In this document: in pieces, positions 37,592 through 47,858 of the stretch | Position numbering within the stretch: the first letter of the stretch is position 1 | Layout of the letters: every line of letters begins with the position of its first letter | Source: MPNP01 sp965221445 | GTDB lineage: Bacteria; Pseudomonadota; Alphaproteobacteria; Rhodobacterales; Rhodobacteraceae | Length of the DNA stretch: 64,000 nt | Assembly (NCBI GenBank): GCA_965221445.1 | Contig: CBDCSF010000013.1 | Location: forward strand, 806,001 to 870,000 | Direction: 5' to 3' | Notes under the pieces: model-generated | The model's input: only the letters and a program-made list of their open reading frames with translations | Told to the model about the DNA's origin: nothing | Database searches by the model: none | Translations under genes and position numbers: made by a program

Positions 37592-40012
37592 CTATGAACC
37601 TCTCTCAAAAAACAAAATCATCGGTACGTTTGTTAGATAATACTCCGAACCGTGCATTAAAAGCAGCCGGTTGATAGTGTTGTACTGTAGACCGCCGATG
37701 GGCCAAAGGCAGGTTGTTCTCACTTCTGGAACGTAATTTCCAGACTTTTTTGCAGAGTCAACCATTGATGCATGAATCTGATTGAATTTAGAATTTATAT
37801 GTTCCTCAAAATTCATCTTTGGACCTTTCGTCGGAAACTTGACAAGGTAGTTGAAAATTTTTTTCATAAGGTCAGGATATCCTCGGAATACTCCTTGTTC
37901 TTCAAACTCAATGATATCATTGACATCACATGGAAATACAAATTCTGTATCCTCAATGCTTTTTCGTAGCCGATTAAGCGGTGAAGGACTCTGTTTAATA
38001 TTTCTAGTATCTTCTTGCAACTCTTGCCAGCGATATTTGCTATCAGTCGCAATGCACGCCCCTGTAGCTTGCGCTAGAAACATCGTGATCTCAAAATTTG
38101 GTGCCATTGTGAAATTTACTAGTTGTTCAACATCTTTCCCGCTATCATGTAAATCTGATTGTAAAACAGCAAGTGGATTTTGCTCTCGAGAGATTTCAAT
38201 TTGCCTGAGTAAAGACTTCTTCGAATTTTCATCTAAATCAGGTGAACCCTCTAGAAACTTTTTCTGAAGTGTGGTAACAGGCGATTGTAGTATCATATCT
38301 TTCTCAAAATTCTCTAACCCGGCTTCCTTCCTTGGATCAATTTTCCTTCCATTTTGCCTAGACTTGGCCAGCTCCAATACCTTTTTTTGTAAGTGATGAT
38401 TGAAGATACAGGGATCGGGAAATAGCGTGACGAGACCGTGCTCGACAAGCGGCATGACCCTAATGAAGGATAAGACAGACTTCAAGAACTCAAACCGATA
38501 TTGACTTGGATGTTCGAGTGGACTAAACTTCTTTTGGACGTTTCCTGGATGGACAAAGGGATGCTCAATCAAAAGTTCCTTAAAGTAGAGTGATAGACCG
38601 AGTGCGCAATTCGAAATGTGATCGGGATGCAAAATCCCGGTATACACGGCACGGGCTGTACCATCGGGCTTCGGTAACATCTCCAACAAGTTTGTCTCCC
38701 GAGGCCACAAATCATTATGGAGACCGTATACGGCTCTTATCTTCTCATCTGTCAATCTGCGGCGGACGGCGGTCCAATCGTTAACCTCAGTGATCTCAAG
38801 AATTTTGATCAGCCCATCAAATAGCAACAAATTTCGTTCTCGGATTCCCAGTTCTGTCCATGTTGGGCGGAGTTCAACCCGTTTGTCCCTACAGCAATCT
38901 CCAAACGTACGGCCTGACCCACAACCACAAAGACCACGTGCGTTTAGCTTCTCAGATGGCGATTTCTTCAGGAAATCATGTTCTGCTGGTTCGGTACGCC
39001 CAAAAGCATCTTGATAGTAAACTTTTCCACTTTCGAATTTTGCAAACATTTCGCCACCGAATGGCCAAAGACCGTCTTGGAGTGGCAAAAATACGTTGCT
39101 TAATTCATCCCAAGATTGATGTGACCATTTCTCCGGGTAAAGCCATTCCTTTCTTCCAGCCGCAATAAATCTCTTTGAACGCAACTTGAGTACAAGGTTG
39201 AACGATGTGACCTCTTCGTTTGTTAGTTTTCGCGAACGGATAAAAGTATCAGTACGTACTAGTGAATTTCGGTATTTGCCGGCGAATGTTCGTTTTTCAA
39301 GACGATCCGTGGAATGGTCCTCGGCATACTCAAGATTGGTTAAGATTAGGCAAAAATCCCGATTCAAAGGAAAAATGGTTTGCGACCCCTTCAGTGTAAT
39401 TGGAGGATCATTCGGATATACATTTAGCGGATCTTCGGGCTTTATTGCAGAATTGTATACTGTAACCGGATGATCACTCACAATGAATTTAACTTCGGCA
39501 TCCTCTGCTGACACGATCTCTCGTACTCCTTCCGCCCAGATTGTACAATTTATATTCCTAATGTGTTGCATTTCGTACAGGAGCTCGTTTTGCGGCAAAT
39601 TCGGGTATTTAGCACGTAACCAGTCGAGACCTTTTGGAGTACGTATTTTCTGAGTGTCTATAAATTTGAAAAATGACTCAAAATGCCTGCACCATTCACT
39701 GACATCGTTTTTTATAAATGCACGAACAGCCGTCGAACCCCTAGTGTCAATGTCACCAAATAACCTACGCTCAATCTCGTCATTGATTGAATTTATGAAA
39801 AATGTGGAATAAAGATCCCGTTGGCAAAAAGCACGTGAAGATGGACAATCAACAAATATTGATTTCTTATTTACAATTCTACCATCCTTCAGAGTTATTT
39901 GGTCCGGGTTCTTATCAAGATAATAATAGTGGTTTCTTTCAGGTTCAAAAAAGCCCTTCTGATACCACTGAGGAACGTAATGGTTGTTTCGAGACTTATT
40001 TGAATTTGACAT
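37592..40012 (-). CDS. Large DUF4238 protein with a central SEC-C motif
   Basis: 806 aa from the ATG at 40012, chosen because the DUF4238 start (NNHYVPQWYQKGFF) comes at once. The frame extends 68 codons further upstream but looks unlike coding sequence. The DUF4238 domain covers about 9-300 and includes SDHPVTVYNS. A SEC-C zinc-binding motif, LCGCGSGRTFGDCC, follows near residue 375. The remaining 430 residues have no recognised domain and no membrane segment. DUF4238 proteins are scattered and often sit near mobile or defence genes. No ribosome-binding site is evident. The function is unknown. Confidence 0.7.
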   Translation of the reverse strand: MSNSNKSRNNHYVPQWYQKGFFEPERNHYYYLDKNPDQITLKDGRIVNKKSIFVDCPSSRAFCQRDLYSTFFINSINDEIERRLFGDIDTRGSTAVRAFIKNDVSEWCRHFESFFKFIDTQKIRTPKGLDWLRAKYPNLPQNELLYEMQHIRNINCTIWAEGVREIVSAEDAEVKFIVSDHPVTVYNSAIKPEDPLNVYPNDPPITLKGSQTIFPLNRDFCLILTNLEYAEDHSTDRLEKRTFAGKYRNSLVRTDTFIRSRKLTNEEVTSFNLVLKLRSKRFIAAGRKEWLYPEKWSHQSWDELSNVFLPLQDGLWPFGGEMFAKFESGKVYYQDAFGRTEPAEHDFLKKSPSEKLNARGLCGCGSGRTFGDCCRDKRVELRPTWTELGIRERNLLLFDGLIKILEITEVNDWTAVRRRLTDEKIRAVYGLHNDLWPRETNLLEMLPKPDGTARAVYTGILHPDHISNCALGLSLYFKELLIEHPFVHPGNVQKKFSPLEHPSQYRFEFLKSVLSFIRVMPLVEHGLVTLFPDPCIFNHHLQKKVLELAKSRQNGRKIDPRKEAGLENFEKDMILQSPVTTLQKKFLEGSPDLDENSKKSLLRQIEISREQNPLAVLQSDLHDSGKDVEQLVNFTMAPNFEITMFLAQATGACIATDSKYRWQELQEDTRNIKQSPSPLNRLRKSIEDTEFVFPCDVNDIIEFEEQGVFRGYPDLMKKIFNYLVKFPTKGPKMNFEEHINSKFNQIHASMVDSAKKSGNYVPEVRTTCLWPIGGLQYNTINRLLLMHGSEYYLTNVPMILFFERGS

Positions 40013-40571
40013 AAATATATCGGTCTGATTTTCTGAATGATGAATAAAAAATACTACCCAACAAGTGAAAGTAAGAGCTAAAAATCTCTTGTAAATGTCA
40101 AAACCAAATTTGTCCAACAGGACATCAAGAAATTTGCTGGAACCACAACTCCAACTCTTTTCAAATTTCATCCTTGATGACAATATTTTTATCGCCTTCC
40201 GGACATGTATGACCATTCACTGAGCTAGCTTAATAGCCAAATGGGTTTAGTCTTTATGATAAATAAAACTATGGGCTAGATCAGGTTTCTGATATAAATA
40301 AGCTTGGGAAGAACAATACCTTTCGAAGTACCAATCAACTTCAAAATCGTTTATGTTTTTGTACAGAATAAATCGTGTTTTTGTGTGTGTTTATCGCCAT
40401 GCTGAAACGAAAATAGGCCATTAAAACTGTTCCTAAATAAATACGAAGTATCGAATATATTTAAATTGAAATGGTATAGAGTTGACACTCAATTATGTTC
40501 AGTTTTGTAATTTTCTAACAAGTCACAGGGGTATTTTGTATTTTTTGAACCCTGGTGTACTTTACGAAATT
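40013..40571. other. Long AT-rich intergenic stretch
   Basis: About 560 bases between the DUF4238 gene and dut, both leftward. The only long open frame is the upstream extension of the DUF4238 gene, which I judged non-coding. I saw no RNA gene, repeat or terminator I could defend. An insertion of the DUF4238 gene between conserved neighbours could have created it. Confidence 0.5.
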
Positions 40572-41036
40572 CTACAGTTTCCCAGTTGAGCCGAACCCAC
40601 CTTCACTTCTTTCAGTAGGGGATAGCTCAGTTGTTTCCACTATAGATACCGGTTCCACTTTAGCGACAATTAGTTGAGCAATTCTTTCACCGTGAACAAC
40701 CCGGAACTCTTTCTGTCCAAGATTAATCAGGATTATTCCAACCTCCCCTCTGTAGTCACTGTCAATTGTTCCAGGTGAGTTCAAAATAGAAATTCCATGT
40801 TTTAGGGCTAATCCTGATCTGGGTCGTATCTGCCCCTCAAAATCCTGGGGAATACCAATTATCAGTCCTGTCGGAACCAATATTCTTTCTCCTGGCTTGA
40901 GAACCATACCATTGGCACGAAATTCCTTTGCCAGATTGGCTCTAAGGTCCAATCCTGCCGAGTCTGGAGTTGCCTTTGTAGGTATAGCAACGGAAGGGTC
41001 ACTATCTACTACCCTAACTAGGGTTAAAGTAACCAA
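40572..41036 (-). CDS. dut: dUTP diphosphatase
   Basis: 154 aa, trimeric dUTPase that hydrolyses dUTP to dUMP and pyrophosphate, keeping uracil out of DNA and supplying dTMP synthesis. Five motifs are present: SAGLDLRA, PRSGLALKHG, GTIDSDYRGEV, RIAQLIV and the C-terminal SEGGFGSTGK. The chosen start is TTG at 41036, 9 bases after AGGAGG, and no ATG is suitably placed. It starts one base after the coaBC stop, giving the alphaproteobacterial coaBC-dut pair. Confidence 0.95.
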   Translation of the reverse strand: MVTLTLVRVVDSDPSVAIPTKATPDSAGLDLRANLAKEFRANGMVLKPGERILVPTGLIIGIPQDFEGQIRPRSGLALKHGISILNSPGTIDSDYRGEVGIILINLGQKEFRVVHGERIAQLIVAKVEPVSIVETTELSPTERSEGGFGSTGKL

Positions 41037-41037
41037 G

Positions 41038-42246
41038 TCAGGAACCCTCCTGGTTCAGATAAGTAACAATCTTGTCAGCCAGCCTCTCACCAACCTCTTT
41101 TTTGGACATTTTGGGCCAATTTTCTTTACCAGTACGGCCAAGGAAAAGAATTTCATTGAAGTCACCCCCCATTACATCGGTTCCCTCTCCAATGTCATTT
41201 CCTAAAATCCAATCACACCCCTTCTTGTCCAGTTTTTGGCTGGCATTGTCCATTAAATCATTAGTTTCAGCAGCGAATCCCACAACCAATTTCGGTCTGT
41301 TTCTTTCTCTCTTCGAGATGGTTTGAAGGATGTCAGGGTTCTGTACAAAAGCAAGGTTCAGCCTCTGCGATTGACCTTCCTTTTTTAGTTTGTGTTCAGA
41401 ATATTCAGAAATTTTCCAATCTGAAACCGCAGCTGCTGAAACAAAAACATCCGCAGGCAGAGACCTCGTAACAACATCCAGCATCTCCTCCGCCGAATTT
41501 ACCTCGATAATTTCTATCCCCGCATGAGGTAATGAACCACTAGGACCGGTGATAAATACAACTTCAAATCCCTTTTCGAAAAGTGAACTGGCAATTTCGC
41601 TTCCTTGCTTCCCCGAAGACAGATTGGATATGTATCTTACAGGATCTATTGCTTCTCTTGTTGGACCTGATGTAACTATGGCCCTGAATTTCCTCTTGGT
41701 GGAGGGCTTAAAAATTTTTTCTACCTCGGCAACCATATCTAGAGGTTCAAGCATCCTCCCCATGCCATATTCACCACACGCCATTGATCCTTGGGTGGGA
41801 CCGATAAATGTATAGCCATAGGATTTGAGTGTTTTGACATTCGCTTGGGTAGCCCTGTTTTCCCACATTCTGACGTTCATGGCAGGTGCAAATACCACCT
41901 TGCTGGTGGTTGCCAAAATTATGGCTGATGCCAAATCATTCGCCAAGCCGTTGGCTGCTTTGGCTAAAAAATCGGCCGTTGCTGGTGCGACGATAACCAA
42001 ATCTGCCCACCTGGCTAATTCTATATGGCTAAAATGTGCTTCATTTTCAGGGTCAAATAGGTCAGTAGGCACGCTGTTTCCCGTAATTGAGGCAACTGAA
42101 AGTGAGGTTATAAATTGTTCTCCAGCTTTGGTAAGAAGCCCTCTTACTTCAAAGTTCTTCTCCTTCAACTTTCGTATAAAATCCAAAGATTTATAGGAAG
42201 CAATCCCACCTCCTACGATCAACAGGATCTTTTTCTGATTAGTCAT
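41038..42246 (-). CDS. coaBC: Bifunctional phosphopantothenoylcysteine decarboxylase/phosphopantothenate-cysteine ligase
   Basis: 402 aa, makes 4'-phosphopantetheine for coenzyme A. The N-terminal CoaC half (about 1-185) is a flavoprotein, with GGGIASYKSLD, the catalytic histidine in HFSHIELARWADL, PAMNVRMW and the active cysteine in GSMACGEYGMGRM. The CoaB half follows with VTSGPTREAIDPVRYISN, and ends with nucleotide-binding sequence around NPDIL. It precedes dut in the same operon. Confidence 0.96.
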   Translation of the reverse strand: MTNQKKILLIVGGGIASYKSLDFIRKLKEKNFEVRGLLTKAGEQFITSLSVASITGNSVPTDLFDPENEAHFSHIELARWADLVIVAPATADFLAKAANGLANDLASAIILATTSKVVFAPAMNVRMWENRATQANVKTLKSYGYTFIGPTQGSMACGEYGMGRMLEPLDMVAEVEKIFKPSTKRKFRAIVTSGPTREAIDPVRYISNLSSGKQGSEIASSLFEKGFEVVFITGPSGSLPHAGIEIIEVNSAEEMLDVVTRSLPADVFVSAAAVSDWKISEYSEHKLKKEGQSQRLNLAFVQNPDILQTISKRERNRPKLVVGFAAETNDLMDNASQKLDKKGCDWILGNDIGEGTDVMGGDFNEILFLGRTGKENWPKMSKKEVGERLADKIVTYLNQEGS

Positions 42247-42382
42247 TCCAATCCTTTTACCCGATTGTGATGAATATGAATTTATATATTTTTGTATTAA
42301 ATGTTAAGGTTGGTTTTGTATGAACGGTACCTGGTTTAAGTTGGATGTCTTTGTACTTTATATAAAATTCAGGTTAACTCTA

Positions 42383-42412
42383 TTGACTATAAATTTGCCC
42401 ATACCCTAATGA
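42383..42412 (+). promoter_or_regulatory. Candidate promoter of soxAG
   Basis: TTGACT (42383-42388) is followed after 18 bases by TAATGA (42407-42412). Transcription would start about 40 bases before the soxA ATG. The match at the -10 element is modest. Confidence 0.35.
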
Positions 42413-42457
42413 ATTGTATTGCATTAAATTGATTTGCTTGCTTGTGGTAATATCAGA

Positions 42458-45316
42458 ATGAGTGGCTGGAGAATACCTGAAAGAGGGTCTGTAGACCATA
42501 AATCACCACTTACTTTCCAGTTTGATGGTAAAGTCTATTCAGGATTTAAAGGGGATACAGTTGCCTCAGCCTTGTTGGCATCTGGAGAAAAACTCTTTGG
42601 CAGGAGTTTTAAACTACATCGACCCAGGGGTATCTGGGGTATGGGAAATGAAGAACCAAATATTTTCCTTGATGTTACCCACAATGGTAAAACCACACCA
42701 AACCTTAGGGCAACTTTAGTTCCGCTCGAAAACGACCTGTCTCTAAAATCTTCAAACTCCTGGCCGAAAGCCCAGAAGGATTGGCTGGCCACTTTGGATT
42801 TACTGCGAAAATTTATCCCTTCAGGCTTTTACTACAAAACCTTTATCTATCCCAATTGGCTGTTTTGGGAACCACTAATCAGACGATTGGCAGGAATAGG
42901 ACACCTCGATCCGGAAAATTATCCAACTTCCCTGCCGGTAAAAATAACTTATCATTGCCCATTGCTGATTGTTGGAGGAGGACCAGCCGGGTTGGCCGCA
43001 GCTGAGGCAGCAGCTGATGATGGGATTCCTTTATGGTTGATTGATGACGGGGACGAATTGGGAGGGTCCTTACACTGGAGAGGAAATTCACCGTTTGAAA
43101 TGCCATGGCAAGATTGGACCGCCAAGGTCAAGGCAAAGGTTTTGTCCGCAGGTGGAAGAATTCTGAGCAACACCGTTGTTTGGGGAGTTTTTGATCATCA
43201 GCACTATGCCGCCTGGGAAAATAGGCCTGAGGGCCCAGATCGATTGTGGCGAATTCAGGCTGAAAAGGTTATATTGGCCACCGGCGCTATAGAACGTCCT
43301 TTATGGTTTGTGAATAACGATTTGCCGGGGATTATTTCTGCCGAAGCAGCGTACCATTACCTCGAAAGGTTTGGAGTTGTTGTAGGTAAAAATATTGCCA
43401 TCGCAACAGGTAATAATGCTTCCTATATCCTAGCTCAGAAGTTGATTGAAACTGGATGTAAGGTAACAATAATTGACGCTAGAAAGGACACCCAAGAGCA
43501 ACTACCTGATGGAGTTCGGTTACTGTTAAATGAGCAGGTAATCAAAGCTCATGGTTCAAAACATCTTGAAGCTATTACAACAACCAACAATAAATTTGAT
43601 GTTGATGCATTACTCGTATCCGGTGGATTTACACCCTCTGTTCATCTGTGGATGCAGGCAGGTGGAAAATTACAATGGGATAATGTTTCCGATTCCCTAA
43701 TACCCAATAATAACCTGCCTCATATCAAAACGGTTGGAGCCGCCAATGGAAACTTCGACTTCATGGATGTATTGGCTGAGGGATATCAGGCCGGAGGCGG
43801 AAAAGATATTGAAAAATTGCTTCCGGGAGAAAAAAAATCCGAATCCCATTTCCCCTTTCGGCCAAATCAATCGAAATCAAATCGTATATGGATTGATTAT
43901 TTTAATGACGTTACCCTGGCTGAAATTCAAACCGTTTATGACGAGGGATATTCCGAAGTTGAACACTTGAAAAGGTATACGACTCTTGGTATGGCTGTTG
44001 ATCAGGGCAAAACCTCCAATCTTGCCGGGATATTCGCTTTATCTCAACTTTCAGGAGAATCTGTTGAATCAATTGGAACAACAACTTTTCGCCCTCCTTA
44101 CGTTCCAGTACCGCTCAGTATAATTTCAGGTCAAAGATACGGGGATAAATTCAACCCACTGAAGAGACTGGAACTGGAACCTTTTCATAGAGGTATAGGA
44201 GCCAATTTTAGAGAATATGGTGGCTGGTTGCGACCTTCAAAATATATTGAGGGAGACGAAATAGTAGCTACCAGAATGGAGGCTCAAATTGCTCGGGAAA
44301 AAGTTGCCTTGTTTGATGCTTCTCCTCTGGGAAAAATAGAAGTCATCGGTCCTAATGCCGGAAAGTTACTTGATTATTGTTTCTATATCCGGGTTTCGAA
44401 TTTGAAGCCTGGAAAAATCCGGTATAACTTCATGCTTACCGAGAGTGGCATCATATTGGATGATGGAATAGTTCTGAAACTGGACGAAAACCGGTACATA
44501 GTTTCAGCATCAAGTTCACATGTGGATGCCATCAAACTTAATCTGGAAGAGGCCAGGCAGGACAGGTTTCTGGATTCCGCATTGGCTATCCATGATACTA
44601 CTCTGAATTGGTCAACAATAACAGTGGCCGGGCCCCTTGCTTCAGAAGTACTGAAATCTGCAACTTTCGTGGATTTTGCCCTGATCAATACTCTACCGCA
44701 TATGTCGGTGGGTGAAATTCGTATCGACAATGTTGATATCAGAATAGCACGGGTGAGTTTTACGGGAGAGAAATCATTTGAAATTTCGGTCCCTTCTGGT
44801 CAGGTGACAAATTTTCTGGAGCAAATTTATCCGGTTGTCAAAAAACTGGAAGGGGCGTTCATCGGAGTGGAAGCAACTTCTCTGTTAAGGGCAGAAAAGG
44901 GATATATACTTGTCGGCAAGGACACCGATGGTTTAACCATGCCACAGGATTTAGGGATTACCGGTCCGCTGAATACCCGAAAAGACGAATTCTTGGGAAA
45001 AAGATCACTTTTTTCAATAGAAGGTAAAAGGTCTGACCGAAGGCAATTGGTTGGAATAAGGGTTGGTTCTGATCAGCCAGTACTGCCAACTGGTGCCCAT
45101 CTTATACCTGCGACGGGGCCGAAAAGATCCATAGGATTCATTACATCAAGTTATTTCAGCCCCAATCTGAACCGGCCTATTGCACTTGCTCTTTGCGAGA
45201 ATGGGTTAAATAGCATGGGAGAAGATATCGGTGTATTCAATAACGACAAGGTGGTTAAAGCCGAGATCTGTCCACCATGCTTTTTTGACTTAAAAGGGGA
45301 ACGTTTAAGTGGATGA
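42458..45316 (+). CDS. soxA: Heterotetrameric-type sarcosine oxidase alpha subunit
   Basis: 952 aa from the ATG at 42458. A TTG at 42434 adds eight residues unlike the family. The N-terminal domain resembles a 2Fe-2S ferredoxin-like fold (TFQFDGKVYSGFKGDTVAS), the central part is the dinucleotide-binding domain (LLIVGGGPAGLAAAEAA), and the C-terminal third (about 560-940) is GcvT-like and should bind folate. SoxA normally works with SoxB, SoxD and SoxG to oxidise sarcosine, passing formaldehyde to tetrahydrofolate. soxB and soxD are absent here, so this may be a variant oxidase or its partners lie elsewhere. soxG follows with an 8-base overlap. Confidence 0.88.
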   Translation: MSGWRIPERGSVDHKSPLTFQFDGKVYSGFKGDTVASALLASGEKLFGRSFKLHRPRGIWGMGNEEPNIFLDVTHNGKTTPNLRATLVPLENDLSLKSSNSWPKAQKDWLATLDLLRKFIPSGFYYKTFIYPNWLFWEPLIRRLAGIGHLDPENYPTSLPVKITYHCPLLIVGGGPAGLAAAEAAADDGIPLWLIDDGDELGGSLHWRGNSPFEMPWQDWTAKVKAKVLSAGGRILSNTVVWGVFDHQHYAAWENRPEGPDRLWRIQAEKVILATGAIERPLWFVNNDLPGIISAEAAYHYLERFGVVVGKNIAIATGNNASYILAQKLIETGCKVTIIDARKDTQEQLPDGVRLLLNEQVIKAHGSKHLEAITTTNNKFDVDALLVSGGFTPSVHLWMQAGGKLQWDNVSDSLIPNNNLPHIKTVGAANGNFDFMDVLAEGYQAGGGKDIEKLLPGEKKSESHFPFRPNQSKSNRIWIDYFNDVTLAEIQTVYDEGYSEVEHLKRYTTLGMAVDQGKTSNLAGIFALSQLSGESVESIGTTTFRPPYVPVPLSIISGQRYGDKFNPLKRLELEPFHRGIGANFREYGGWLRPSKYIEGDEIVATRMEAQIAREKVALFDASPLGKIEVIGPNAGKLLDYCFYIRVSNLKPGKIRYNFMLTESGIILDDGIVLKLDENRYIVSASSSHVDAIKLNLEEARQDRFLDSALAIHDTTLNWSTITVAGPLASEVLKSATFVDFALINTLPHMSVGEIRIDNVDIRIARVSFTGEKSFEISVPSGQVTNFLEQIYPVVKKLEGAFIGVEATSLLRAEKGYILVGKDTDGLTMPQDLGITGPLNTRKDEFLGKRSLFSIEGKRSDRRQLVGIRVGSDQPVLPTGAHLIPATGPKRSIGFITSSYFSPNLNRPIALALCENGLNSMGEDIGVFNNDKVVKAEICPPCFFDLKGERLSG

Positions 45317-45812
45317 AAAGCAGTGGAAATGGCTGGAACTAAGGGAAGGGAAGGTTTTCTCCAGAGAAGGATTTGAACTATGTCTGATGCCCCTAAGAGG
45401 AAATCTCCTTGTGTCAGGTGATGTCAGTAAGGCATTTAAATATCTTGATCTTGATGTTCCCATTCTAGGGATGGAAGGACTTGCTAAGGATAATTTTGCC
45501 CTTGCAATTGGGAGAAACAAGGTATTGGTGTCTACTCAACATCAAATGCTTGTACGGAACGGCTGGTACGAGGAAGGATTCATGATTTCCTCAGCTGATT
45601 TTCAGTGGAAACTTTTATCTCTCAATGGTCCCGCTACCAGAATGATATTGGCTCAAAGCATACAGCATGATCTGTCTTCCCCTTCCTGTATCACCATGGT
45701 TTTTGGAAAGGTATCACTCGTAGTTAAATCCGAATCTGGCTACTTGCTTTTCGTGGAAGCTCCCTACCTGCAGTATTTCATGTTTTGTTTGGAATCATGT
45801 GCCATTATATAG
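45309..45812 (+). CDS. soxG: Sarcosine oxidase gamma subunit-like protein
   Basis: 167 aa with a GTG start inside the soxA end. It resembles the small SoxG subunit, a half GcvT-like fold, by position and by the FQWKLLSLNGPATRMILAQS segment followed by a C-terminal beta strand. Sequence similarity is weak, so the call leans on the soxA overlap. It would complete an alpha-gamma pair with no soxB or soxD next to it. Confidence 0.7.
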   Translation: MDEKQWKWLELREGKVFSREGFELCLMPLRGNLLVSGDVSKAFKYLDLDVPILGMEGLAKDNFALAIGRNKVLVSTQHQMLVRNGWYEEGFMISSADFQWKLLSLNGPATRMILAQSIQHDLSSPSCITMVFGKVSLVVKSESGYLLFVEAPYLQYFMFCLESCAII

Positions 45813-45820
45813 TCAGGAGT

Positions 45821-46072
45821 TTAATGTAGATTTAGATCAACCCCATGAAATTTTAGTCCATTCAAATTCTCGCCTTCAGGTATGCGAAGGTTGTTTTTGA
45901 TAAGGTGCGGAGCAATATCGTTTGCTTCAGCTACAAATTCTTCATATGATTCTGCTTCAAGAAACAAACCCGGAATATCTTTACTACTTCCAGACCAAAT
46001 TTTGTCTTGGGGATCATATTTTACATCAATTGTATAAATTTGTAGATGATTTGCTTTGAACATAGGATTCAC
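45821..46072 (-). CDS. DUF1902/HicB-like small protein
   Basis: 83 aa. The first 60 residues follow the HicB/DUF1902 fold: a strand (YTIDVKYDP), WSGSSKDIPGLFLEAES and a helix ending in IAPHLIKNN. HicB antitoxins pair with HicA toxins, but I found no HicA gene on either side. It may be an orphan antitoxin left after loss of its partner. It converges on soxG. Confidence 0.7.
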   Translation of the reverse strand: MNPMFKANHLQIYTIDVKYDPQDKIWSGSSKDIPGLFLEAESYEEFVAEANDIAPHLIKNNLRIPEGENLNGLKFHGVDLNLH

Positions 46073-46267
46073 CGTCTTTCATATTTTGTGAAATACCGAT
46101 ACTGATGTTTTGTTTGGTAAATTTGCCTTTAAACCCTAATTAATAATTATTCGGAGTTATTATTGCCATGCTGATGATACTTTGAAAAATAAACACCTAT
46201 TGTCCTTTATACCTTTATATTAAAACCACTTAATTCTTGAGGGGTACATTCAATTGGAAAATTATTT

Positions 46268-46760
46268 GTGGGAAATTTGAAGAATAGAGAATTTATATCT
46301 GTAATCCCAAATAAAGATCAGGAACTCGTTTTACGATTTTGGGCATTTTACCGTTTTAATTATCTTGATCCAAAAAAGAACTTGCACCTTTCTTGGATAG
46401 AGCTATGGAGGAGATAAGTTCAGGGAGCGATGACTATATAACAGATTTCAAGGAAAGGTACTCACTCGCAATAAATCGTTGTTATAAATTGCTGGGAGAT
46501 ACCGGTTTTGCAAAAAAAACTTATCTGCTCCTCATTCTAAAAATTCGACATTGTTTGAAGTATGGATGGTGATTATGGCTAGGTTAACAGAATCTGAATT
46601 TAACCAATTACTCAGGAAAGACCAAACCTTTCATGGGAAGGTTAGGGAACTAATGGAAGGTGGGGAATTCATAAATACCATTACCTACTCAACACAAAAA
46701 AAGACCATGTGGAAATTCGCTACAATAAGGTCAAAAGTTTGATTACTGAGGTGCAAAATG
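46268..46760 (+). pseudogene. DUF262 (GmrSD-like) C-terminal remnant, frameshifted
   Basis: Pieces of a DUF262 protein appear in turn in different frames: DQELVLRFWAFYRFN, then ELAPFLDRAMEEISSG with RYSLAINRCYKLLGDTGF, then FEVWMVIMARLTESEFNQLL, and finally YNKVKSLITEVQND. The first shift sits in a run of six A, and two more follow. Only the C-terminal part remains. The stop overlaps the ATG of the following ATPase (ATGA), showing that they were once an operon. DUF262 proteins are known from modification-dependent restriction and related defence systems. Confidence 0.7.
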
Positions 46761-47715
46761 ATTGATTTTATCAATATCAAAAATTTTAAGTCACTTCTTG
46801 ACAATAGTTTCCCACTTGGCCCCCTAAATTTGTTTTCTGGTCTAAATGGAATGGGAAAATCAACTCTTATTCAATGTTTGTTACTACTTCGTCAATCTAA
46901 TGAAAAAAACTGGCTGAAAACTAGGGGATTACTGTTAAATGACGAAAATCATATAGAACTTGGAACTGGTAAGGATGTTTTCTCTAGCTTTGCAGTTCAA
47001 GATAAAATCAATTTTACTATCGAATGGAGTGACCACTCTAAACCGACAACGTTTGAATTTGATTATAAACCTGATTCTGATCTTTTACCCCACTCTGGGA
47101 CAGGACCTGATGAACAATTTGAAGATCTCAGTTTGTTTTATTCAAATTTCCAATATCTTTGCGCAGAAAGACTTGGTCCGCAAAGTATACACAAGATGTC
47201 AGAATTCCATGTGAGAGAATTGAAATCTCTAGGTAAACGTGGTGAATATACAGCACATTACATTGCAACTCATGGTGATAAATATCTTAATATAATAGAA
47301 CTTTAACATCCTAATGCAGTTTCAAATTCATTGCTTTCAAATATTGAGGCATGGATATCAGAAATAACCCCAGGGATAAAAGTTAAAGCTGCTATAGAAT
47401 TTCAGACAAACACCGTAAGGTTAGGTTACTCCTTCATTCAAGGCAATTTACCTACCCAGGAGTTTAAGCCTCAAAACGTGGGATTTGGACTAAGTTACGT
47501 GCTACCTGTAGTGACTTGCCTCTAAGGGGAACCTAATTGTTCTTTAAAACCCTGAATCACACTTGCACCAAGGAGCACATTCTCTCATAGGCAAATTATG
47601 TGTAATCGCTGCTAAGCGTGGTGTTCAACTAATAATCGAATCTTACTCAGATCATTTTCTGAATGGGATTCGAATAAAGGTTAAACAAAAATTCAAATGG
47701 TGGTAACCCACTATA
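46758..47715 (+). pseudogene. DUF3696-type AAA ATPase, 5' part, broken
   Basis: The start reads FKSLLDNSFPLGPLNLFSGL and has Walker A GLNGMGKST. A TAA at 47304-47306 interrupts the frame, which then continues HPNAVSNSLLSNIEAW and FGLSYVLPVV. Further shifts separate the Walker B region, recognisable as NPESHLH, and the last piece reads QLIIESYSDHFLNGIRIKV. The coding trace ends at 47715, where an insertion begins, and the rest of the gene lies at 52885-53053. Paired DUF262 and DUF3696 ATPase genes are seen in phage-defence settings. Confidence 0.75.
47706..47715. repeat. Left direct repeat of the insertion in the ATPase gene
   Basis: ACCCACTATA. It falls in the ATPase reading frame as codons CCC ACT ATA and matches ACCCACCATA at 52885-52894, where the frame resumes as CCC ACC ATA. 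Nine of ten bases agree. Confidence 0.6.
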
Positions 47716-47858
47716 TTTGGTGAGGGGCCTTATAAATCAACCCAATATTAAATTTTGAAAAAAAACTGAATTCCCTCATCCCGTTTGTTACGTTCTCGGC
47801 AATACTTGTATCTGTCTGGCACGAGTGGGTTTTTTACCTGTGGTTTGCCTCGAGTTTC

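Noticed and set aside
46073..46267. HicA toxin partner for the DUF1902/HicB-like gene
   Set aside because: No open frame of HicA size or motif was found on either side of 45821-46072.
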